A stretch of DNA of 64,000 nt, from the NCBI RefSeq assembly GCF_018139145.2, contig NC_059474.1:43108344-43172343 (forward strand), in the 5' to 3' direction. This DNA comes from Gymnogyps californianus. Its lineage: Eukaryota > Chordata > Aves > Accipitriformes > Cathartidae. This document shows positions 26,186 through 38,100 of the stretch, in pieces; the stretch's first letter is position 1; each line of letters begins with the position of its first letter. The position numbers were made by a program, and so were the translations under genes. The notes under the pieces are model-generated. The model did no database searches, was not told where the DNA came from, and worked only from the letters and a program-made list of their open reading frames with translations.

Positions 26186-29100
26186 GTAAAAACAGAATAA
26201 AATTATTATTTTCTTTTAATGATTTCATTCACTTGGATAAAAAATAATAAGACTGTTCTGTAGTCTTGTCTGCATTTTTTTTAATGGAGTTGCACAAATA
26301 TGAAAAGGGCAAGTAATTCTGCAGGTAATTCTCCTATGTTGATTAGTTTTGCCTTCCTTCTCTTCCTAAATTACATATAATTTATCTGAGGTTTTATTTT
26401 TGAGAATGCAATTTTTCATAATTGCAGTAGTAATGTTCTTAATTTATGAGAACTATGTTACGAATTAAAAGCGTTCCATCTTCTAAAGAAACACTCATTT
26501 TAAGTTGTTGAAGTTGGTACTATTTTCAGCTTTGCATTTAGTAAGCAACATTTTTAGGATCTAGATACTAGACACAAAGTACTGCTAAACTTTGTCATTC
26601 TATAATGTTACAAATTGCCTTTTGGAAAATACGATGTTTCTTCTTATATTGTTTCTATTGTAATTAATTTTCTGTCTTGCAAGGCACATAATGATACAGA
26701 GTTTTAACAGGAATCAGAGCTGTTCCTTTTTTTCAGTTTCTGATTCTTTAGTTTATCAAATTGCACAAAAATATTGCAAGATCAAATGTGAGCCAATCAC
26801 TTTTCTACCCTTGCCTATTAAAAATTAAAAGGATGGCTAAAATTCTGAAAAGGAAAGATATTAACATGTGGACAGACAATGGTTATTACAACACAGAACA
26901 GCAATACTGTTGAGGATGATTGACATTAGCTTGCATATTTTGATTAACTTGTTGGCGAACTGTTTTTTTGTTTGTTTTTTTTTAAATCTGCAGTCTCGCT
27001 TGAGTAAGCATATATGTGTCCAAATATTTTAACTTGCATATGAGACAATTATGTATCTCAGTATAAGCGAGAGCAATGTTTAATGTGCACTTAAATCCCG
27101 TTTTTATGTAACATTCTCAAAACCATATCTAATCCAAATGCTCCGTGTAGATGTGAAGGAAATCATATCACTTACCAGTGTTCTTAAGTACTTAAGTAGA
27201 AAAGCAACATCTAGGGAAGATTAGGTAATGGGTCAGTTTAGAAGGAAAAAGATTGCGGTTCTGTTGATTAACGCCAAGGACTTAAAGGGGGGCTGATGAA
27301 TACCATGGACTGAACACGGCAGGAAGTCTGGCACTAAGGACAAAGTCAGATGGCTGAGATTAGCTGTGGACAGTTAGCTGAACTCTGACAAAATAGGAAA
27401 AGGAACGGCTGGAACCAACTTCAACCCCGAAAGTGGCATGTTCCTATTATGGAGTGCCTTCGCTGCGGTTCTTGTCCATGTACCGCCTTCTCTGATTACC
27501 CATGCGTTATGGAGGGAAATTAAATTAGAAGTTTAATTAGAGCTGGAAGACATAATCACTGCATGTTCACACAGGATGATGTTCTGACAGTAATTCGCCG
27601 TGTGGATGAAAACTGGGCAGAAGGAATGCTGGCTGACAAGATAGGAATATTTCCAATTTCATATGTTGAGGTGAGTAAAGTTGGGCCCTCAGTAAGGTTA
27701 TGCCCACTGTGTATTTCATTTTCTAAAAGGAAAAATAATCAGTGCTGGTGATGATTCTAAAATAACCTGAGATATAAATAGTCTTAGACCTAAAATAATC
27801 TAAGATCTGTGTGCTTAGTTTGGGAAAGTTAATGACCTCAGCAGTTGAACCACTGATTTTTACTTAGCTATTTGATACCTATTTTTATTGAATGGAATTG
27901 GAATGAGAGTACTTGGAGGCAGACAGTGTGTTTTCTTGTTAATACTGGAGTCATGCAGTCAATCAAAAACCACACTTAACCGCAAAATGAAAGCAATCAG
28001 CAAGTCAGAGAAATAGTAAGGTTTGCACTGTCCCTAATACCTGCCTCTCAAAACCAAATTAGCACAACTGGAAAGTCAAAGAATATAGGCTGTTTTTAAG
28101 CAGGTAAAGCATTGACTTTTATATCCAACAGACCCTTATATAAAATCTGTATCTTCCTGCATTTCTCATATGTGATATGACAATTTACAGTGAGAGGTAG
28201 CAGTTGAGAAAGTTTCCCCAACCTTTTAAGGTTTAAGAGTTGAAAGCTGTATCTTCTATACAGAAGGACATAGATGATTAAGAACAGTGTGTACAGCTGC
28301 AACAATGATTATTAAAGTTTTCATTACAGAAAGATATAGAAGTTTGGAATAGTGTTTGTCTTTTTCTGATAGGTATGCTATGGATACTTGGTAAGAGACG
28401 CTTCTTGCACTGACAGGATTTTATTTAAATAAATGAGGCAGAATGATGAAAGAAAAAAGTATTTTCACATTACCTGTGGGATGAGAAATATGTACCTCAG
28501 GTCACAGAAGAAATGTGTAACCATACTACAAATCAAGTCAGGTTTTATTAATTCAATTTCTGAATGCCCTGATGAAATGGGAACTTTTTAAAAAACTACT
28601 GTGTTCAACCAACATAGAATTTATTCTTTTTAAAAGGGAAAATATGTATATCCATTTTTATAGGCTGATGTAAGGATCTGTATATTTGGGGATAGAAAAT
28701 TTCACAACTGAAAAAACAACAACAAAACCCAAAGGGTTTCAACCTGCTTAGTGCAATTCTGGCTTCAGTTTAAGAAGTTTTTAAAAGCCAATTTAAGAAG
28801 TTCTTGCCCCTGGCTATTCATTCCTAGCTCCTTGCAATTAACTGCCCCTTCAGTTCAGCCAAAGCTTTTTGTGGTGCTTTTAAAAACTAAATCACTTAAC
28901 TGAGACAAGTTAGAAAAAGCCCTTTCCTAGGGCTGCTACTTGGGCTAACTATTTAGCTAACAACTCCGTTTCCATCTCTACAAAAGTTTGCAAAATGGAG
29001 ATATAATCTTGAAAAAAATTATGTAAAAATGATACTCAGTCACAAAATGTATTTCATTGTTGATGTTTTAAGACAAATTCCATCAACTAAGAAAATGTAT

Positions 29101-32100
29101 CTTCAATTAACACTTTTAGAACAGGCACGAGCACTTGTGTACACACTCGCAAATCCCCACTAAAATGATATGGGAAATCTAGAACAATAATACCCAAAGA
29201 GATACTTCAGATCAGATAGGTGGGTTTTTTCCCTGTATAAACTAAACCGAAACACATGCTGTGGTGAAGAGCTGTGAGATAGGCAGAAAACTATCAATTT
29301 GAATTTTGAAATACCTGTTTTCTGAGACTGTTCTTCTGGAAAATATACAGACAGTTGATACAAACAATTATATCAAACCATTCTTACCTGTGTTACTATT
29401 AAAGACACTGAAGATGAGAAGTAATTCATTTTTGAGGGGTATTTTTATATGGTATTTTTAGTTATATTTCCCAATCCTGTAATCATGGCCTATGTTTGTC
29501 ATGATGACAGACATATCTTTGCCTTGTGTATGTTAGTCCACATCCTTTTTTTTTTTTTTCTTTTTTTTAAAAATGTGAATTAGTAGCTGCATTTACTGGA
29601 GATTTTCTGAAGTCGTTAACTTTAAAATGAGTATAGTCTGTGATGTTTTTTCTGTAGTATAGGTCTGATGCTTGTGATATTTCTTGTACGATGAGGTCAC
29701 AGGATAAAATTTTAGATATGTTGAAGTCCATGAAAAACTCTGATTATATTTGCGGACAACTTTTTACCTGGAGGAACGTTTTATAAATTGACGTTTGCTA
29801 GTCTGCTCTATTCTTTTATATCACTTTCACTTATTAAATATGTGGTAATAATAAAAGCTAAGACTGAAAACATTTTGAGAGAAATTTTAATAGTGATTCC
29901 ATTGAAAGTATAGTTTGTTAACAGACTCACAAAACAGTACGTCTTCATCTGTAGACACATAGCACTGTGAAATAATTACTTCTATCTGCAAATGAAAAAT
30001 AAATAGTGCAAGCATTGCAAAAAATGAAATTCTGTTTTCTAAGAAGTGCTAAAACCAAACAAACCCTCTAGTTTTACTAGAGTAAGACCTGATTAACATA
30101 TCTAAATTACTAGACTTTTGACTGATGGAATTTCAACGTGCTTGCATTAAAAGCAGATCAACCAGGTTCTTGGACAGTGACGAAATAAAATGCAGTGAGT
30201 CTAGAAACTGTATAATTAAGTTCATAACACTTATGTTTATCTCTGTTCCAAAAAGAAAGATTAATCAGAACTAAACAGATATTATTAGAATTTTTCTACA
30301 TAGAGTACAGTTCTGGGTACAATATACATTTCTTAGAAAGACCTCAAATTTGACATTTGGATGTGGTTTAACACTTAGTAAACACACTCCAAATCTAAAA
30401 AGTATTTAAATTTTCACAAGTTATTCAGCACTTGTACAGAACAACTGGAAAAAATACAAACACCCAGAATAGAAAAAGAAAAATCAGGGAAAAGGAATCA
30501 CTTTTCAATCAAAATGTCAGTAGAAAATAATGACAGCTTTTGTTTTCCCAAGTTAACATGAACAACTGGGAAACACCTTTGTATTAAACCAGGTCCTTTA
30601 GCTTTATTTATAAGCAATCTTATAGAAATGTAGGGAAAAAAAACCCAAATGATCTAAAATGTTCACTGTAGTAGAATTTTAAGTTCATTGTCATTTTATA
30701 TGACTGGATCCATCAGTTAACTTGACATTTTAATCAATGAGAACATAAGATTTTATGTGCCTAGTGTGTCAGGTTGGGTTTTTTAATTAGCATCTCCTCT
30801 TGTACCAAACAGGAGTGTTTCAGAACAAATTTATTTTTTATTGTGTCTATACATTTTAGATTGGATTTTAGGCTGGATTTCTAGCATGGTCTTTTTAACG
30901 TTGTACTTACTAGGCTAAACTTTGTCTATCACTGTTAGATGATGTGATCGGATTTAACGTGCTTAGAAAAAAAAAAATCAGACTTTTGTAACAATACTAA
31001 CTCAGAAGAATAAGATAAAACCTTTTATGGAAACTTTCCTCTACTTTTTGACTGGTTTGCCTGCCCAGAACTTCAAACAGAAAATTTATGCAAAAAGTCG
31101 ATGTTGTATATTATGCCACATTGAGTAGAATTGTTAATTTTGAATAGAAAATTACAGTCTAATTCCCACTAGATTTGAATGTGATAATCTCAATGTTACC
31201 ATTCCAATGACAACTTCTGAGCATCATAGTTTGGTTAATTTCCCTAACAAAAACTGCAATACAAATTTCATTTGCTTCAAAAATTAATATAAACACAGCT
31301 TTGCTTATGATTGTGATCTGTTCAAGATTTGCAAAATGATTCTTCCACTGTTTTGGACAAAATATATTTGTTCTGAAACCTTAATTGCAAAGCTGAATTT
31401 AGGTTTCTATGCTATTACCTATCCTCCAGGATGAGGCTTAGCAAAAATAATGTCAGATAAGGACAACATTCGCCTTAGTTCCACTTACACTTCACTCCTT
31501 TGTTTCCAAATATATGTGAGTGAAATGTTGTCTAAAAATTGGAATTTGACTAATAATAGTGTTGGTAAAGTGGAAAAATAACTCCTTGACGTATGGTGAT
31601 GTAGTAAAATTGCATAAATAAAAACCCTGGATGAATGTGAATAGAAAGATCATTTGAGGGAGAAGATGGTGTTTTCACTTAGAATTCAAATATCATCACT
31701 TTCTGAAATTAACTATCTACGTGTGAGTGAAGAAAACCTGAATTCATTTGTCAAATAAGTACAGTAAAGCACAACTATAAGAGATGTTGAAATAGGTCTT
31801 GCATGGTAGTCTACTTGATAATTTCTTCAGACGGCTGCAAGCAGGCAGAAACCTATCTGCTAGCCTCAACTCCTACCGCAGCACGGAGACGCGGCTTAGC
31901 CAGCCGCCTCTGTCTTGCCCCCATTTGGAAAGTTGTTCTGTTTCCTGGGTTTTGGTGGGAAGGGGAATTGGATTTCAGGCTACCTGTTAGAGCAAAGATT
32001 TTGTTGAATGGAAAAAACAAATAAATGTGAATGTAAAAGTTAAAGTAAAGAAGCTTCGGTTCAAATACGTCTGTTGAGGAAAACAACTGACGTAGAAAAT

Positions 32101-35100
32101 GTGGGAATAGATACAGGGGTATTTGTTGCAGAAAGGAATGCTGTATTGAAACACTTCATAGCATGAGTGGGATGCATTCCCATGGTGACCTTGAATGGTT
32201 GCTAGCCATTTCATTGGAGAATGCATGCAAGTTCTTAATTCCTCTTCTCAAGGAAGAAGCAAACTGCACTCTGCAAAATATTCTGCAACTATTGCTGTCC
32301 TCAGATTACTTCTAAGAAAAGGCTGGTAATCAGTTCACTTCCATGTTTAGGTTCATGCTACTGTCCTGTGCTTGCTTCTCTACATAAGAAAGCTCAGTAT
32401 GTTGCTTATATTTGAATCAGTCTTGAATCAATCCCATGGGCAAGCCTTAACTTTTCTCTAATAGGTTGTTCGCTGTATAGAATAATCAGATTCTGCAGGC
32501 ATTAATAGCTTCAGGAGGTAAACAAACATAATTAGGTGTAACAGGTACCTCGGGGTGCTTTTAGCAGAGTGGCTTTTCGTTTTGGTTTTGTTTTTTATTC
32601 CTGGGTAATCCCTTAACTTTTCCAATTAGGTAGTTCTTGTTTTAGAAATGAGTACTGCTTTTTTTTGTCTGATCTGTGTAATTTGTGAACAGGTTCTTTG
32701 CTAAATAAGGGAGTAGATTAGATAAGAATAGAAGTGGTTGCAGCCATTGTATAAGACAATATGGAAGACAGATTCTCAGGAAGGGCATGAAGAATTTCAA
32801 TCTGAGTTGGAAAAAATAAAATGTGCAAAATACATAAAATGATTAGTCTTTGAAAAGCATGCATGTTCTTCTATGATGAAGGATAGGACCCTGACAGGAT
32901 GAGTAGCAGAGTAGGCTTTTTTTGGTCTTATTTTCTACTTGTTTCGTATCCTTCAGCCTCATATCAGTGTTCCGTGATAAAATAACTTTGTTTTCACTGA
33001 TCTGTTAAAAGTATGTTCGCTCTAAATTTAATATTTAATAAATAAAAAAGTAATTATCTGAATGGGCTTGCAAGTTAATTGGAGAAAGCTGTATGGTTAT
33101 GTCTTCTGTACTACACAAGTGGTACAAAATTATTTTGTCCATATGATCCATGTCCAGTATTAGCAGGAAGGAAAATCTAGTGTCCACCTTTTTCTTAGGA
33201 ATGTTTACTACTGTGACATTGTCTTCTCCTATCCTTCCTGTTTTCTTCAGCTGCCTTCTAAAGGACCAACAATAAGAACATTTAGGAAAAAATTCTACAT
33301 TCTCATCTTCGTATCCTTTTTCAAATCCAGCATTATGCCCCTTTTCCACTGCAGTATGTTCTAGGTAGTTCTTCCTCTTCAAGCATTTCATAATTTTAAT
33401 TTTCCCGCTGTTACGTCCTAGTAGATTTTTATGTCAACTCTTCATTGTTCCAGTAGTTCTAGTTTTGAACTTTGTTTGTCTGTTTCTTCTGTATATGCAT
33501 GGAATTTCCTTCCAGATTTCACTTTCAAATACCACTTGAAAACCTTTCCTATATTAAAAAAAATATATTCTTTATTCTTTTGTACCACTTTATATATATA
33601 TCTGCTTGTCCTCAGAGATAGGAAAGTGTTCAGGGTATAAGCTGTTGTCATTTGTGGGAGCTGCATTTAAATCAGTGTTGATACTATCATGATTAATGAT
33701 GTGTTATTTGTCTAGTAAAGTTTTGATGGGGTAAAATACTGCTTTAAAACTCTTCATAAGCATAGTAGATATCTGTGGGAAAATGGGTAAAATAAATAGA
33801 AGAAATAATATGCTGAAGAATAGACAGTACTTCCACAGTAATTAATTTCATTCTTTCATCCTGATGTTCTTCAGAAAAGATTTTTCCCTTCTTCATAATT
33901 GGCTACACTTATCCAAGTAACAGTATTCATATCTAGGGGTACATCTTAACATTAGTTAACTTGTTCAGAAAACTGGTGTTGGTGTTACTTCAGCTCATGA
34001 ATAAATGAGAGTTCTGATATTATTATTTCCAATAGCTCTAAAATATAAATAAGATTTTCTGGAATGAAGGGTTTGTGAAAAATGTAGGGGTTTTTGTTTG
34101 GTTGGGTTTTTTTTTTCCCCTCTGTTACATAGCTTACATTTCATTGTAAGAAGAAAATGTGTGGGATTTCATATTTCTTCATTGGAAAGGAAGGCTTTGT
34201 TTGCATTTAATGTAATATTGTTGTAACAAATTAACAAATAGAAAATTTCATTGTGAACAAAAACTCATTAGATAAGCTTTAAAAAAGAAAAATCCATTTG
34301 AGGGTTCTGAGGCACAGAGATGCTGCCTCTGCATTAGAAGATTCAGAAGCTGAGAAGGTATTTCCACAGAATTGCCAATACATGTTTCTTTTCTCCTTAT
34401 ACTGTCTTATGCTTATATAGCTACTTGTCATCAGGCAGTATGCTGATATAGCTGGATATTTAGTCTGTCCTACTATGTTCTTAAATCTGCATTTAGGAAG
34501 CCTTTTTTTACTACTGGTAGTGTTAAAGATATATGCGTAAATACCAAGGGATACTAGGAGGAATGTCTTCAAGAGCCCACATGCAAAGGTGTGGGCTTAT
34601 GTCATACAAACAAAACAAAAAAGGCTTAAAATGAAATGAACATGCACGAAGTTTTGTAATACAGATTTTTACATTATAAGGTCAAAGGGGACCGCTGTGA
34701 TTTAGTCTGACTTCTAGATAACACAGGCAGCGGATATTGCTGAATTAAACCATGTTTGGACTAGAGCATAATGTCCTTTCTTGATTGAAATTTTACGTCT
34801 GATGGGTAGTCCACACCAGCCCAACAGTAATTGTGTTGAGTTTGTAGTAAAAGACTTGTCACTCTGTAATGACTAATTTGTAGAGTAGGTCAGTATTGCA
34901 CAGTTTTAAGTTGCATGGTTTAAATTCTATTATATTATGAACAAAAGGAAAATAGATTTTTTTTTGTTATATTCACGTGATTTTTATAAATAAAAAAATA
35001 CTAACGTGTGACTATCTTTTGTAGTTTAACACAGCAGCCAAACAGCTGATAGAATTGGATAAGCCCTCAGGTTCTGCTGTTGACTGTGGAGAAGGTACCT

Positions 35101-38100
35101 CTGGGGCAGCCCACAACAATTCAACCCAAAAGCACACCGATACTAAGAAAAACACCAAAAAACGGCACTCTTTTACCTCCCTCACTATGTCCAACAAGTC
35201 TTCACAGTCTTCTCAGAATCGCCACTCAATGGAAATTAGTCCTCCTGTCCTCATTAGCTCCAGCAACCCAACCGCAGCAGCCCGCATAAGTGAGCTGACG
35301 GGACTTTCCTGTAGTGCCCCTTCTCAGGTAAATTACATGAAATCCAATATAAATCATGCATGTAATTTTTTTTTTAGATAACTATGAAGACTTCTGATCT
35401 TGTCAGATTACTTCAAATTGTTAATTGTTAGTTATATGTAATTAATATTAACGTACGCTTTCACGAAGTTTATCTTCCAACATGAGAGCATTTAAGGAAA
35501 ACATTTTATAACACTTCTTATACAATGATAGCAGATATTTTTGGTCTTGTAAGCTAATTTTTTTCACAGTTGTTAATGTCTTAAGTGCCACAAAGATTTT
35601 TATTAAACTGTGGAAACTAGAAACTGGAGTGATTTAATTTCTTGGGTTTTTTCTAAATTGAGTATAATATTGGTTATTAATAAAGTCTATGCAAGTAAAA
35701 GGTAAATTCAACTTGAAAACTACATGAATTCCAGAAATGTACCATATTAATGTGATTGTGATAACTAGAAATATTTATCTGGCTTTATATGTTAATCTCC
35801 TGTTTCTTCAAAGCTTTTAGTTACAAGCTACAGTAGTGTGTGAACAATTGTCTGTTTCACGTAGAGATTACGTTTTGGGAGAAGAGATAGTAATGGAGAC
35901 TAAGAAGTGTTGGTGTCATTTTACATGAGCTAGTAAATATGTTTTATTTGCACGTCTTTGGGATCTGACTGTGTTTTATGGAAAAAAAGAAAACTGACAT
36001 TGGTAAAAGTGTGTTTCACATTGCTAGTTCAAGATATCTCCAAAGTTGCTGAAACATCGGGGGGGGGGGGGAAAGTGAGCAGTGTGATCCAATACTGTTT
36101 GTACGAGTATCTAACAAAAAATTAGTTCCACTCTAAAGTTACGGATAGTAGAATACTGGTGATTTTGACCATGAAGCTTACAGCTGTGTCAAAACCAGCT
36201 CTTATTAAACTACTCAGAACTGACCCTCCTGGTTTTGGGTTTTTTTTTTTGACAGGTTCATATCGGTACTACAGGGCTAATTGTGACTCCACCCCCTAGC
36301 AGCCCAGTCACAACAGGGCCTTCATTTACCTTCCCATCTGAAGTTACCTACCAAGCTGCTCTTGGTGTAAGTACCATTTAAGAAAACTCGGCCTTTCCGT
36401 TTATCTTTGGTCTGTAGAGTAATTTTTTTTCTCCTCGAGTTCTGATAACACTGATTTGAAATGATGATTTTATGATGATTGTCTGTGATAGACAATGGTA
36501 TAAACTGAACTATAGCAAAAGCATTATTGATACAATAATGTTTGCATCCTGTCATGCATATCCATTTCTCCAGCTTTCCTCTGTCATTTCTTTGTAGTAA
36601 ACACAAGAAGCACACTTCCTTCCAGAACGGTGTTTCTTTTCAGCATGAGTAGGAAAGAGATTATGCTGGGGGAGAGGTTAGGGGAAACAAGCAAGATCTT
36701 ACAAATAAACATCAACTTGAGACCACAGCTGACAGCTTTCTTTGGGACTCTCTGGGACAAAAAAGTTATGTTTTTCAGTCCTTAAAATTAGGATGCTGTT
36801 ATTTTCTGAACTATCTCCAGTACTTCCTTCTGGCATGGTAAGCACATGGTAAGCGCATTCCAGAACTGGGTACAGTACTGTACAATCTTCTTCAGTGATG
36901 AAAATATTGATAGTATGACCCTTTTACTTTTATCCTGTTAGTCTGATGCTTATATCTTGAGGATTTGCATCCATTCATTTGGCCTGAGTGTAGCACAAAG
37001 TTTATGTTCAAGCTAAATATCCACAATGATCCCACAAATTTTCATCGTCATTAGTGATGTAGTAATTGCTCTCATCCAGGTAAATGTATTTCACGTTCTT
37101 TGTTCTTCACACAGATGACCTTATTATTGACAATTATACTGACAGTGTGCTTTTGCCCGGCCTTGCTGAGTAATGCAGGTTGCACTGTAGCAATGCTGTG
37201 TCCTTTTATTGTTAATGAATCCTTCAATCTGTGGATCATCTGTGCAATCCTACTGTTAAATGTATGCTAATCTGGAACCAATTAATAATCTCCTTATATT
37301 TAGACTTATATTTTAATGTCACAGAGCAGTTGAGATTGCAAGGGACCTCTGGATGTCATCTAGTCTAACCTCCCTGCTTAAGCAGGGCCACCTAGAGCCA
37401 GTTGCCCAGGACAGTGTCCAGATAGCTTTTGAATATCTCCAGGGATGGAGACTCCACAACCTCTCTGGGCAACCTGTGCCAGTGCTCAGTCACCCTCACA
37501 GTGAAAAACTGTTTCCTGATATTCAGACTGAACCTCCTGTGTTTTAGTTTGTGTTTCACTGGGCACCACTGAAAAGAGCATGGCGCCGTCATCTTTGTAC
37601 CTTCCCTTCAGGTACTTACATACATTGAGGAGATCCCCCTGAGCCTTCTCTAGGCTGAACAGCCCCAGCTCTCTCAGCCTTTCCTCATAGGAGAGATGCG
37701 CCAGTTCCTTAATTATCTCAGTCCTTCACTGGACTCTCCAGTATGTCCGTGTCTCTCTTGTACTGGGGATCGAAGAACTGGACACAGTACTCCAGGTTTG
37801 GCCTCATGAGTGCTGAGGAGAGGGGGAGGGTCACCTCTCTTGACCTGCTAGCAAGACTCCTCCTAATGAAGCCCAGGATACCATTACCCTTCTTTGCCAC
37901 AAGGGCACATTGTTGGCTCATGTTCAACTTGGTGTCCACCAGGAAGGACCCCCAGGTCCTTTTTTTGCATATGAGGTGTACATCTAATACTAGAAACAAT
38001 TAGCTGCTTGTATACTAATCCATATAATCTTTTATAGTTCTTTCATCCTGTCCTTCAGAAAATAACTGTGAGAACTGAGCAAACAAAATCAGTTTTGGTA

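Larger units (their letters stand above)
27671..35024 (+). other. SH3RF1: SH3RF1 intron (7,354 bp) between SH3-2 and Rac-binding linker exons
   Basis: gtgagt donor and ttgtag acceptor. Mostly AT-rich unique sequence with no exon-like ORF. It holds a small CpG-bearing patch at 31.85-31.99 kb, an L2-like fossil near 33.44-33.67 kb and an ancient CR1 fragment at 34.68-34.83 kb, all listed separately. Confidence 0.9.

Noticed and set aside
37718..37999. 93-codon minus-strand ORF as a host gene
   Set aside because: It is the C-terminal part of CR1 ORF2 in a truncated LINE copy, not a host gene.
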